From assembly GCA_032622095.1 (NCBI GenBank), contig CP136064.1:111090004-111154003 (forward strand): a DNA stretch of 64,000 bases, written 5' to 3'. Below are positions 12,168 through 23,820 of this stretch, one piece after another. The DNA is from Siphonodentalium dalli. Taxonomy: Eukaryota > Mollusca > Scaphopoda > Gadilida > Siphonodentaliidae. Positions within the stretch are counted from its first letter, which is position 1, and each line of letters begins with the position of its first letter. The notes beneath the pieces were generated by a model that made no database searches, was not told the origin of the DNA, and worked only from the letters and a program-made list of their open reading frames with translations. Position numbers and translations under genes: made by a program.

Positions 12168-13882
12168 CCTTTCAGTGCCCGGGGCCGATCTCATTGGTAG
12201 AGATGGGCGGTACTCGGTATTTACCGTGCGGTATCGGTATCAGCATAATACCGATTTACCGTACCGAATCAAAACTAAAAATACCGTATTTTCGGTAATG
12301 AAATTATTCATGTGTTGCCAACGTATGTGCGTCAACTTGCCACCGCGGCCGTGACATGCATGAATTGTATGACCGGTCAACCGTAAGCAACGAGAATCGG
12401 ATAATTATGATAACTCGGTGTAACAAGTCGGTACTACATGTATTAGTCTATAATTGCAACATTGTTACATCAAGGGCACAGCTGCCTGACGGCATCTTTG
12501 ATCTTTACGACATATTAATGACAATGTAACTAACATCATGACGTATGACTACTCATAGCTGGAGCTTTATGTGTCAATTTCGGTATCTGTCCAAATGGAA
12601 AATGCGTGGGTATCTGTGTCCCAAGTTGGATCGAAGCATGTGTTATAAATGGGGGGTCCCCGTGCACAACAAATTGAAAACCCCACAGGTTACTTTATAA
12701 TTAGACTGTGATGCAATAGCGATTGATATACGCATTGCTGATTTTTGATACAACCTGATCTTGTAAATTGCAAATAGGACATCTTCTTGGAAAGTTGTGC
12801 ACAAAAATGTCGGTATAAACATGTTTATATCCTACTATAAATTACTTTATTAAACATATATATACTTACCGGTTTATTATACATAATTACATATGTGCCT
12901 ATATCATAATCTGACAAAAAAAGATCACGTGAAACTTTAAATTAACACTTGGGCACCATGTGCAACCGGTAGCTTGCCTGCTACAAATAAGAGGGACTCT
13001 TAAATTGTATACATGAATGGTATATCACGCTGCAAGGAGGAGAATATGAACCATCCGCGGGTTTGGGCATCTGCAGTTCGGAAATTGTCATGGATGGTTT
13101 GCCTATTTTCATGACATCGCGCGAACGTTCATAAATTTGTGAATTGTGATCACTGATTACTACTCACAATTCTATTCACTCATGGAAATGTTACGAAAAT
13201 CAAATTGACACGAAAAAATATTGTAGTCATGCTCTTATTCTTTTTAAATCAGTGCGACGACATGCGTGTAAATCATCAAAGAGATGTGTGAAAATTAATT
13301 AATTGGGTAGGTCATTTTGTAGGCCTAATTTAGGTATTGTCACGAATGTAGTAGATCCGTGGACCGTGGTCATATATACATGTATATTGTTCAGCTAAAA
13401 ACTTGAATTACAATAATTTACCAGGAATATCTGCTTTGGTCTTATAATTTAATAGCAATACCGATTACCATACAGATACCGAGGTAAATCGACGAAAATT
13501 TACCGATACCGAGATTGAAATTTTCCCATTTTTTTTTTATTTTTTTTTTAGATTTTTTTTTAAAGATTTTTTTGGGTATGCTTAAGCATTCTATAGCAAA
13601 TTTAAAAACAAACTGGATAAAACCTTAGGGGCATGTTATAACTCAAAACTATCACCAAGTATTCATAGTAATAATTTTGATGCCCATGAAAAACGTAAGA
13701 TTCCCTGGCACTAAACCTACAAAATAAGTCTGTTAAAGAATATAAGAAAAAATTATTAAAATTGTAAAAAATTGTAAAAAATAATAACAAATGATGACCT
13801 ATGGTCGACTCGCATATATAAGAGAATGCATTGGCACAGGGCATATGGGTTGATACAAAAATCGGACCTGGCACTGAAAGGG
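12168..13882. mobile_element. Family B variant (CCCTTTCAGTGCC termini) split by a second element
   Basis: TTAA-CCCTTTCAGTGCC at the left and GGCACTGAAAGGG-TTAA at the right define a TTAA-flanked element. The right part holds one gactcgcatatataagagaa module of family B. Most of the span is an insertion (12198 to about 13529). Confidence 0.65.
12198..13529. mobile_element. Putative non-autonomous hAT-like element ('cggtatcggta' ends)
   Basis: The left end tagagatgggcggtactcgg is followed by repeated ggtatnggta. The right end has the inverse order (taccgataccgag..cccat) before a T-rich tract. No transposase frame is seen. The outermost right bases seem eroded by the poly-T, so no target duplication can be shown. 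Confidence 0.5.
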
Positions 13883-13897
13883 TTAAAGCACGCTGTT

Positions 13898-14020
13898 AAC
13901 ACTTTCTATACTAAATGGATTCACCCATTCAGTTATAAAGGTATACTTTAGAATGGCCTATTATACATTTGGCATACAGATGAAGACATAATACACTTGC
14001 ACATAGCACACTTGCACTAA
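13898..14020. mobile_element. Family C left-end fragment
   Basis: actttctatactaaatggat, cccattcagttataaaggta and agaatggcctattat are family C; the right half is missing. Confidence 0.6.
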
Positions 14021-14033
14021 AATTAATAGTGTA

Positions 14034-14246
14034 CAGTAATGCCCAAAGTATATGACCCTTTAACCACAGCAGAATTTTGGGAAATTTTTCAGGATTTAGT
14101 CAGGAATATGGCTTGTTGCCATTCATCGGAAAGCTCTCACCGAGAGCTTTCCGATGAATGGCAGCAAGCCATATTTCCGAATAAATCCTGAAAAATTTCC
14201 CAAAATTCTGCTGTGGTTTTGGGTTCGATTGTTTAGGACATTACTG
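14034..14246. mobile_element. Family A palindromic MITE, copy 5
   Basis: 213 bp palindrome flanked by TA. Both arms share a variant (gggaaatttttcagg / cctgaaaaatttccc) where other copies read gggtaacttttcagg, so the arms changed together. Confidence 0.85.
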
Positions 14247-15779
14247 TAGAGGTAGCCATAGGTCAAATCCCTACATATTTAAATACCCATGGATGAGCTA
14301 TCTGTGTAAATGGACATAAAATGAACATTTAAAAAATAAATAGAGGGATAACAGTGCATAAAATTTAAGGAGAACAATTGGTTTGTTAATGGATGGGTTA
14401 ACATGATAAAGCTGGTCAAACACTCTCGCTTGTGATGCATGGACATCATCATCAAATATTGGATTCATGTAAGTGTTGAATGAAATCTAGAAGGTGCCAA
14501 TTATTGGTAGTTTTGTGGAATACACTTTAAATGGTTGACGACAAAAATTCACCGTGCACATACTGGTGCACAGGAATATTTTTATGCAATACTTGCCCCA
14601 AAAAATTGGGTTAACCATTTTATCCTGCAGGACCGAACAATGGGTTAACCAAGAACAAGCCACGTAACCCATGTGTAGGTGAAGGTGAATCTCAAAATAT
14701 TATGCACTGGGATAACTCTATAACACTGGACACTCTTTTGATAATGCTCCTTATACACCCATCCCTTCTATATCTCCAGGTAAACAAAGGATAACTCTGT
14801 GGTATCATCATCACTGAGCCCAATATTTTGCCAAATTTCCTTTAGATATATTCCTAAATGAACAGATACTAAAATGGACAGAATGACAATCCAGAGTGCC
14901 CAAACATTTTTTCAAAAAGTGGGGGCCTTGAGGGCCCAGGGAGGGGGGGGGGGGGGGGGGCCTGGGGCCATAATATAGTTATATACTGTAAAAACTCTGC
15001 TGGTCGTGAAATCCCATAATGTTTAATCTCTCGTAGGCCAACAGTAGAAGCAGCTTATGTGGTGACAAAAGATTTTGTGAATTGTTTCATGTACTAACAC
15101 ACCAGCGAAATATACGTCTTTATCCCCAAGTGGCTGTGTAAACAGTGGAGACTTTTGTCCATTATAATGGTGCAATTTCAATCTTGAATATTGTGAATAA
15201 GATTAAACAAACCAAATTGATTGTACAGAGACTCTTAACTCTGTAGATTGTCGCGGACTAATGGTTGTTGACCAATGAATTTGGAATAACAGTTTATCAG
15301 ATAACTGTTACAGAATGATTTACTCTAAAGGCTGTTTAAACAGTCTCGAACATATCTTCTGATCTCATTTACATAAGATATAAGAGGCATCACAGGCCAA
15401 ATGGAAATGTGTGATGGTACTAACCCTTTATAATCGACATGCTGGTATGTAACTAGTGCACAGGGCAGACGAGCATATAAAAACTGCAACTAGATAATAA
15501 TAAATCCGGTCTTTACAGTTTTGTTTTGTTTTTTTATCTATACATTTGCATTGTAATTTCATATAACTATTTTTATTATTGTGTTGTTTATCCAAGTTAC
15601 ATCAATTAATTTGCATCTTGATCACTCCTTGTAATGGCGGCTTCATGTTGTGTGATAGCACATTTATCTATAAACCGAACACTTAACTAAGCCAAAACAA
15701 TAAGGTCAGTTCAATGATGATTAGCAGATGTCAAGGTCAGTTCGAAGGGTGTTCAGTTTGGAGAGGTTTTACTGTATTT
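14247..15779. other. Non-coding DNA with a poly-G tract
   Basis: A G run of about 19 at 14942-14960. No exon or named element is seen. Confidence 0.5.
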
Positions 15780-16017
15780 AACCCTTCCATGACTGGAGCT
15801 TCATTAAATTTTGCGAAAAACACTGTGCCAAGTATTCTATATAAACAAGTCTCCCACAGGGAGAATGCATTGATCTAAAAATATTGACCTTGACCTTGTA
15901 AGCCATTGCATTCTTTATATATGTGAGGATCCCTATGGGAGACTGGCATATATAAAAGAATGCACTGGCACAGGGTCTTTAATGCTGAACCAGCACAGCT
16001 CCCATCATGAAAGGGTT
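15780..16017. mobile_element. Family B MITE, copy 3 (TTAA-flanked)
   Basis: TTAACCCTTCCATGACTGGA left end, two hairpin modules, and CCCATCATGAAAGGG-TTAA right end. The first module is decayed. Confidence 0.8.
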
Positions 16018-16250
16018 AAAAAAGAATACTTATTGATGAACAGTTACATTAGCATTGAATAATTTGTATGAATGTTTAGATAATGAGCTTCAGTGTCTCA
16101 ATTTGGCCTGAGGCCTTTTAGTATTTCTCAAATGGTAATACAGTAATGCCCTAAATAATCGACTCCTTAACCACAGCAGAATTATGGGTAACTTTTCAGG
16201 ATTTATTTGGAAATATGGCTTGTTGCCATTCATCTGAAAGCTCTCACTGA

Positions 16251-18157
16251 TAGTGTTGAAACGATTAATCGACTAATCGAAATCGACGCGATTATTAAAT
16301 TAGTCGATTCCGAAATCGGCTAGTCGACTAGTCGGAATACACCCACCACCATTATGCCATCGCGAAAGCAGTGCCGTTGCCGAATTACTGGACAATTTAA
16401 ACAATCAGGCTATCGAAATACACAATCACAATTAGCTTGCTAAAGCCTGCTTTGTTGTCCCTTTGATGCGATAACTGCTTTCAGTATTTGGTGGTCGTGC
16501 ACGAACGCGAAACCCAATGACCTCAACTCAATGTATTTGTCGGCGCCGCGCCGGCTTATTCTTTGAAGTTGAGACGACCGGCTTTGATAATCAACTTCAA
16601 AGAATCAGCGCCTATCGCAACCGTGTCTATTTCGGCGTGACGGAATTGATCTGAGTGATAACTGGTCAACGTGTTTGCAGGTGTGCAGGACTCAACTTCA
16701 ATCAAGTTAGTTGCGAGGTGACATTATTAAGTTTTAAGTTTAATAACAAATCCAATATATTATAGTTTATTGAAGCACTATGTCAGTATACCTTTAAAGT
16801 TTATTTGTAAAATTGTGTGATATTTTTTACAACCACCACATGCATCAACTGACGCATGGGTGAGCGTATATGATCGCACGTTCTAGATATATTGTATTAT
16901 AGATATAAATATAAAGCCAACCCGCGGTCGGCCATGCTATGCATCGAATAGCGTCGCGTATTTCGAACTAAACTGGCGAGTCACTTCGGAAATCCCACGT
17001 CGTTTATGGGCTGTGTTTGTGAAAACTTACAATGTATTTTAGCACCTCAAACTTAAATCCTTCGTGGAATTGGGCGGTGACAAAGCTGTTCCCAGAAACG
17101 TAATCTGGATGACGCAAATTCCTGGAATCGGGCTAAATATAGAACTTACGACATCGCATTGAAATGTACTATTAACATCGCCGGTCTGCGCAGTTTTATT
17201 TCTGAAACTGACACGATCGATTGTGTATTCGGGGACTCGCGAGTAAAATTGTATATATATTTACAATGTACCATGCACGAGAGACAATTATGTACGCGAT
17301 CAAAGCAAACAGTGAAAACACGTGCGTTTTGGCGGAAAAATGACTGTCCGTGATTAGGCTATGTCATATCGTGACCTTGCAATGAATACAAGGAACAACA
17401 TTATGTACGCAATGCATGGCCCATTTTTAATATATGCGGACTATATATTTACAGGGAACTTTACCACATTCCGTGTCCGATATATGTACATGACATCTGC
17501 GAGCATAAAAGGCTTGTACGCACTACAGTTGTTATAACATTTATATTGTAACTTTTGTTTGACTGTCGGAGATGAAGTTCATTTCTCAAAATATCATGCA
17601 TTTCTTCATGTACGCCCGTTTGTGAAGTCAACCGGTGACAAGCACACTGGGCAAGTTCGAAAACAACGATGTTCGATTGTATGTAAGAACCGGTACGGCC
17701 CGGTATACCATACCAATGATATCATATCAATTTTAAAGGAACATTTTTACACAAAACATATAGAATAATGCACCGGTTTCTGATTGTTGCACACGCTTTC
17801 ACTCCGTAATCCGTAGCGTTTCCGCGATTGATCAGGTGTTGTCACCACCGTTTAGATACATACATCAACTGGATGGTAATTTGATTGTCATAAAACATCA
17901 TATACATGGGACAAATTAATTACCTATTAACCTTCAGTGATATTAAGCCAAATAATCACGGCAAATAGTGTTTAATCACGTCTTGCTTTGCGTTCGAAAA
18001 TGCAAAGTTAGTTACTGGTACTCAAAACAAACGGCAAATTATATACTTATATGAGCACAAAACGGTAAGTTTCGGAAGGGGTCCGACTAGTCGACTAGTA
18101 GTCGATTCCCTCTGGCGACTAGTCGATTCCTCAAAACCACTAATCGTTTCAACACTA
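16251..18157. mobile_element. Complete hAT-type element with 8 bp TSD
   Basis: A 1907 bp element with terminal inverted repeats tagtgttgaaacgattaat / attagtggttttgag-type end (right end ...aatcgtttcaacacta). The 8 bp ctcactga is duplicated at 16243-16250 and 18158-18165. Subterminal regions are rich in gactagtcga motifs. There is no full transposase; a short plus-strand frame at 17559-17768 ends in a sequence with H-x4-H spacing. It is non-autonomous or decayed. Confidence 0.92.
17559..17768 (+). pseudogene. Possible BED-finger-like remnant inside the hAT element
   Basis: A 69-codon frame ends in CSIVC..., then ILKEHFYTKHIE. The Cys pair followed about 20 residues later by H-x4-H resembles the C-x2-C / H-x3-5-H plan of BED zinc fingers found at the N-terminus of many hAT transposases, but the Cys spacing is wrong and no downstream catalytic domain is seen. 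It could be chance. Confidence 0.25.
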
Positions 18158-18268
18158 CTCACTGAGAGCATTCCGATGAATGGCAACAAGCCATATTTCC
18201 GACTAAATCCTGAAAAGTTACCCATAATTCTGCTGTGGTTAAGGAGTCGATTATTTTGGGCAGTACTG

Positions 18269-19228
18269 TAAATGATTCGACTATAATATTTCCAATGGAA
18301 TAATGATCACTATACAAGGGTTCAAATCTATCTGAGAGGAAATTTCAAGAATTTGCTTGGATCTTCAAGAATATTTTATCAGTGACAATCAGGCTGAATA
18401 TAGACGAAACCTACGCATCAGTAATGTTAATAAACAGAAGGAATGAGCCAACAACAAGGCATTAAAAACAACAAATGCTGATTCTTCGTCCTACATAAGG
18501 AAATTCAACCACCAATAAAAATTGCATAACCACTTTGTAGTTTGCCTATAAAAGGCTACACAACTTCAGAATGTACTCAGCAGGGTTATTCATTGGTGGC
18601 TTTATTAAGTTGTAATTGATAAACTGATATCAGGAAATATAGGCACAGCATGGGACCAAACGATTGCTTATTCTTTGTTGATAACAAGTCATAAATATTT
18701 TATAAGACCATCAAAGCCCTACATTCCAGGTCTGTGGGTACTGAAGGTCATTATTTGCTGTAGTAACACCATGTCTCCAGGAAGTCTAAAACAAGATCAG
18801 ATAAACAGACTCGTACAAATAGGGCAATGTCTGGTAATGAATTAATAAGCAAACTGTTTGCGAAAAAATTAAATATTTGCTAAAAATTGACTGTGTTGAA
18901 ATGTTTTGTGGAAGGACGTAGTCATGTTTGTCTTCGTAGTCGTTATTTGAGCGCTATTCATGGATACTTTTTTAGAAATAAAATATAGATGTGGAAGCAA
19001 ACGAACCGTGGTTGACAAATGATCAGCTTGTCAAACATAGCTTATATATTATGATCAAAACAACAACACATGTGGTATCCAAGTATGGATGGTCTTGTAA
19101 TTTTGGGCTGACATTTGAAATGACTTTAATGATAACAACATGGAATATTATTGTAAAGAAAGGCCGATCGAGATACAGGTATACAATATTTTGGTTTAAA
19201 GTGACATGGAACACTCTGTTGGGGTGAT
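18269..19228. other. Non-coding DNA
   Basis: No splice-bounded exon or known repeat. The overlapping short frames on both strands at 18991-19227 look random. Confidence 0.5.
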
Positions 19229-19680
19229 CAAAAGGGAAAAGAGAATAACGTCATTATTTACATAAATTTTATAGCCAAATTAGCAGCGCACAATATCACT
19301 CTTATATTTGAGTTACAGTGTTGCCCTAATTAATCGACTCCTTAACCACAGCAGAATTATGGGTAACTTTTCAGGATTTAGTCGGAAATATGGCTTGTTG
19401 CCATTCATCTGAAAGCTCTCACTGATAGTGTTGAAACGATTAATCGACTAATCGAAATCGACGCGATTATTAAATTAGTCGATTCCGAAATCGGCTAGTC
19501 GACTAGTCGGAATACACCCACCACCATTATGCCATCGCGAAAGCAGTGCCGTTGCCGAATTACTGGACAATTTAAACAATCAGGCTATCGAAATACACAA
19601 TCACAATTAGCTTGCTAAAGCCTGCTTTGTTGTCCCTTTGATGCGATAACTGCTTTCAGTATTTGGTGGTCGTGCACGAC
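19229..19680. repeat. Upstream unit of a chimeric local duplication
   Basis: 19229-19425 (unique flank plus family A left arm) recurs at 19681-19877 with, as far as I can see, one substitution. Between the two lies 19426-19679, identical in length (254 bp) and, by eye, in sequence to the first 254 bp of the hAT at 16251. The hAT piece stops abruptly without a right end. Confidence 0.9.
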
Positions 19681-19767
19681 CAAAAGGGAAAAGAGAATAA
19701 CGTCATTATTTACATAAATTTTATAGCCAAATTAGCAGCGCACAATATCACTCTTATATTTGAGTTA

Positions 19768-19980
19768 CAGTGTTGCCCTAATTAATCGACTCCTTAACCA
19801 CAGCAGAATTATGGGTAACTTTTCAGGATTTAGTCGGAAATATGGCTTGTTGCCATTCATCGGAAAGCTCTCACTGAGAGCTTTCCGATGAATTGCAACA
19901 AGCCATATTCCCGACTAAATCCTGAAAAGTTACCCATTATTCTGCTGTGGTTAGGGAGTCGATTACTTAGGGCATTACTG
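19768..19980. mobile_element. Family A palindromic MITE, copy 8 (intact)
   Basis: 213 bp palindrome cagtgttgccctaatt to cttagggcattactg, flanked by TA. Copy 7 (19316-19425) is only a left arm joined to the hAT fragment. Confidence 0.85.
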
Positions 19981-20219
19981 TATATGCAGAGTTTCTAATT
20001 GGCAGAACTATTGCCTGGTTGTTCATTGACGTTAAATTCATACACAATAAAGGAATTGTGTGATGCAGTGTTTTCTGAAATAGTGCGATCAGTCCAGTGA
20101 TCAATCCGGTTGGAATATTCTCTAATATTTGTTGAATGCTACATCTTATCAATGGGAAATGGATGCGAACAACATCATTTGCCTCTTGTTTGAAAGCAAT
20201 CAATACTAAATTTCATTGG

Positions 20220-20600
20220 CTGAGATGACTGGCCAGACTGACAAAAAACCAAGATTTCCACATAAACAAAGAAGGATAACTCTAGAATGGCGAACAACAT
20301 CATTTGCCCCTAATTTGAAAGCAGTCATGATAGTGAACCTCCATACTAAATTTAAATGAGATGCATTAAATCATGGCTGAAATATCTGTGTGGACGGATA
20401 AAAAATAATCAATATTTCAAAATAAACAAAGATGGATAACTCTAGAATGGAGAATACCAACAACATTACTTGCCCCTCGTTTGAAAGCGAACCTCCATGC
20501 CAAATTTAAGTCAGATCCAATAACCCATGGCGGAGATATATGCTCTGAGAGATGGAGAGACAAAGTCAATCCAGTATACACCCCCTCCCCGCCCCATTTT
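20220..20600. repeat. Family F-related tandem units (F2 type)
   Basis: Repeated units of about 110-130 bp: aaacaaagatggataactct, agaatgg, tttgaaagc, gaacctccatactaaattt, catggctgagatat. It ends with gacaaagtcaatccagtata and a C-rich hairpin remnant. The same consensus occurs at 57540-57760. Confidence 0.65.
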
Positions 20601-20847
20601 TCTTTGAAAAGTGAGAGTATAACGTTAATGGTTTCCTATTAAAATTTGTTATTCGATTCAGGGTCGACATAAAATCGGACAACTAATTTGAATATTTTTT
20701 ATTATCCGACTTGGTTGGGAGGTCTTATGGGTTAGAATTGCATTTGCAAGATAAATAAGAATTATTCCCGTTAAATAGTTACTATGTTACCGTACGAGAT
20801 CAGAATCGATTAACAAAAAAGTTACAGATAAATACCCCTTGCTGCTC

Positions 20848-21094
20848 TAATTTAACCATTTCATTACTAAATATTCATTGACGGGTAATTCCCTTAGGAA
20901 ATGTTTAGATAATAGGTCGTTTGTTGAACTTATTATCTGAACATTACCCAGATGATATAAATTCCTCTGCACTTGCATTATCTGCTTTTCTGTTTGACAT
21001 CTGCTTAATTCTTTCTGAACATCCAGATGAATAATAGAATATTCCAATGTATATTTTATAACTGAATGGGATAATCCGTTTAGAATAGAAAGGG
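20848..21094. mobile_element. Family C MITE
   Basis: TTTAACCATTTCATTACTAA left, ggaaatgtttagataatagg and ttgaacttattatctgaaca inside, gtttagaatagaaaggg then TTAA right. The internal hairpin has decayed. Confidence 0.72.
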
Positions 21095-21473
21095 TTAATG
21101 TACTAATTAAAACAGTGTATGGATTTTATTTGAGACAGCATCAGATAATATTGGTGTTTCTTGGATTCATATCAATTGTATGTCTATGTTAATTGCAGCT
21201 TAGATATCATCATAAATGCCTGTGTCAGTGGTTGGTGATAACTGAATTGTTTGATGTGACATCTGAAATGTTTGATGACTCTAGATCTCAATCTCACATA
21301 ATAGAAATTGATATAAACAGAGTGGTCTCTAAATTGGATCAAACATTCACCTGATAATAGACCAAGGGTAAAATAAATATAAGTGCTTAATAATGCACAC
21401 TAGTCTGATAATTGTACCCTCACAGCTGGAAACTCAAACAACTTGATATCACTGATTTGCATTTATTTAGGAA

Positions 21474-21576
21474 ATGAATGTAGTGGGTGTATGTCTTATT
21501 GGGGGATAGCAGGCACATTGTGGTTAACAGGCACAGCGCCTTATCCCCCAATAACACACACGCTCACTACATTCAT
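21474..21576. repeat. Palindrome, ~35 bp arms
   Basis: atgaatgtagtgggtgt..ttattgggggata pairs with tatcccccaataa..cactacattcat around a loop of about 33 bp. It directly abuts the Helitron-like element. Confidence 0.75.
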
Positions 21577-21953
21577 CTATTATATAGTTTGAAGACCTCT
21601 GTTTGTCTGTATGTCTGTCTGTATGTCTGTATGTATGTCATTTATACAAATCTACGATTCTCGACCGATCGGGACGAAACTTGGTACGTGTGTGTAGTTT
21701 GACCAGGCGGTCGTCGTTGTCGTATTGGCGAGCCCGTGCGGCGCATGCGCAGACGAGATCTCGGAAACAGGTGGAGCTATCGACTTGAAATTTGCTATGT
21801 GAATGTATCTTGCCCCGGATACAAATTTTATCGGGTCGCCGAGCCCGTGCGACGCCAGCTTCGCGCATGCGCAGACCAGATCTCGGAAACGGGTGGAGCT
21901 ATCGACTTGAAATTTGGTTTTTGAATAGCCCGGACGTCGGGCTCATCGGCTAG
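21576..21953 (+). mobile_element. Helitron-like element H1
   Basis: The 5' end is TCTATTATATAG followed by gaagacctctgtttgtctgt. The 3' end has hairpin gcccggacgtcgggc at 21928-21942, then 7 nt, then CTAG followed by T. TC at the 5' end, a hairpin and CTRR before T are the Helitron hallmarks. There is no Rep/helicase, so it is non-autonomous. Confidence 0.72.
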
Positions 21954-22363
21954 TCTCCTATATATTTTGAAGACCTCTGTCTGTCTGTATGTCTGTATGT
22001 ATGTCATTTATACAAATCTACGATTCTCGACCGATCGGGACGAAACTTGGTACGTGTGTGTAGTTTGACCAGGCGGTCGTCGTTGTCGTATTGGCGAGCC
22101 TGTGCGGTGCCCGCTTCGTGCATGCGCAGACGAGAAAACTGCTTGATCGATCTGACCCAAATTTGGTATGTAGACCTACTTTGATCCCGGGAACAATATG
22201 GGCGGGTCCAATTTCATGTGCGACTGTGTCCTTTACCTTGATCTTATACGCTCATATAGGCATGTTTCTGGACCAATCGAACAATTGTTTTTTTCTTTCT
22301 CCTAATACTTTTCAATGTTGTTCGCAAATAAATAGCCTGGACGAAGTCGGACACAACAGCTAG
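21954..22363 (+). mobile_element. Helitron-like element H2, head-to-tail with H1
   Basis: It starts TCTCCTATATATTTTGAAGA right after H1, shares the first ~170 bp with H1 (ctacgattctcgaccgatcg, gaccaggcggtcgtcgttgt) and ends ctggacgaagtcgg..cagCTAG-T with a degraded hairpin. Confidence 0.68.
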
Positions 22364-22798
22364 TTTCTTATATTTATATAGCTTTTTGATGATTTATTTC
22401 TATAAAAATCTGAATGTGTTCTTACTAATTATTACAAAATTTGCACATTAAGTGAGACCAATATAAGATTTCCAAGCACTTAGCAACAATAATGTGATCG
22501 ATATAAATAATGCAATTCGGCTGAACTTTGAAAACTGAAAAGCCTGCCCAAGTATTCTGCTGACCGCTTTGTGAAATTTGTGTTTCGGTCTGTGTTATTG
22601 GGGTAGGAAGCAGGTGACCAATCATCAAACAGGATCTAGTGTAACACAAGATGGGCTATGAAAATATTAAAAACTGAAAAACTATTCTGAGCTAATGTAG
22701 GGCGATAATCTTAATAATTTTATAAGGGCCATAACTTCAAAATAAATGAATTTATTATATGACTATCATTTTTCTTCCCCAAATACCACTATCGTATA
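22364..22798. other. Non-coding DNA
   Basis: No recognisable feature. Confidence 0.5.
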
Positions 22799-23115
22799 GC
22801 AGGGTTGGGGTAATCGTAAGGCGACGGTTTTTTGATTTTGTGGTTTACAGATCCGCCGACCAAGTGGAAAACCCCCCGACCTAAAAAAAAAAAATTTAAA
22901 TTTTTATTTTATTTTATATTTTCCCCCAACCCACATATTTGGGTCCAAACGTACATATTTTTATTGAAAGATTGACGACAGGAACTCATTTTTACTCCAT
23001 GATCGCCATCCGATTCTATTTTGGTAAACCGGTTTTCCCATATATCTATTTTTAAACGGAATATTTTCAGCGGTGGCGCTACGTATACTATTTATATTGT
23101 TGCACGTGTGAGAAA

Positions 23116-23418
23116 ATGGCCGCGTCGTCTGCAGCTGGTGATAACAGGTGGCTGGCCGTTATCGTCAGAAATGACAACAGGACGGTGTCCAACACGGTAG
23201 TTAAAACAAATGCAGGAGATAAAATCTTGGACTTATATTCTCGACAGGACACGGGCTCGGATGAGTCGGAATGCGTGAAGTACTACGCTGGAAAGTCAAC
23301 ACTGTTCCCGGATGTATGTTTCCATTGTGGCGACCAGGAAATCTATAATGGACCCGAAGTAGCAGAAAAGCGTCAGTTGTTTGTCATTGTTAGGCCTATA
23401 TGCTGTGCATGCTTTTAA
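23116..23418 (+). CDS. 100-codon ORF of unknown function inside the 2.86 kb element
   Basis: ATG sits in a good context (gaaaATGG) after a GC-richer leader. The frame begins MAASSAAGDNRWLAVIVRND and ends RQLFVIVRPICCACF before TAA. Two cysteine pairs, CFHC near residue 75 and CCAC near residue 96, could bind one metal ion. Composition is protein-like, more so than any other non-exonic ORF here: varied residues, mid-range GC and few of the low-complexity runs seen elsewhere. It may be an element-encoded small protein, a captured host exon or the first exon of a longer gene. I do not recognise the family, and an AG-GT exit was not identified. Confidence 0.5.
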   Translation: MAASSAAGDNRWLAVIVRNDNRTVSNTVVKTNAGDKILDLYSRQDTGSDESECVKYYAGKSTLFPDVCFHCGDQEIYNGPEVAEKRQLFVIVRPICCACF

Positions 23419-23820
23419 TACATGTGGTAAAGGGATCATAACTAGAAATGCTCTGAAAGTTGGGATGAAAAAACGGAAGTAATGACAGGATTCTTCGTAT
23501 TGGGACAATTTCAGCCGCTGGTGAAATCAGTGACATTTATATTACATTTTTTTATTATGTTGTGTTGATACGTTTTGATATGTTAAAAAAAAACTTATGC
23601 TCAGTGTATGGTATAATACATAAGAGTAAGGGGTAGGGGTGCATGGACACATTTCCAAGTTCCTGTGGTACTAGTATGAAATAAAGTGGGTCAGTTTTCT
23701 TTTGCTTTCACATGGTATCATGAATGAGTATACACGAGAATACAAATGAAGCGCAATATCAATCTTTTTAAAAACACGCTGCCCAGGATGTCTGATGCTA
23801 TGTGCATATATTAAATTATT

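Larger units (their letters stand above)
16141..18268. mobile_element. Family A palindromic MITE, copy 6, split by a hAT insertion
   Basis: The left arm is 16141-16250, the right arm 18158-18268 counting the duplicated target; TA flanks both ends. The inserted hAT-type element lies exactly at the hairpin tip. Confidence 0.9.
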
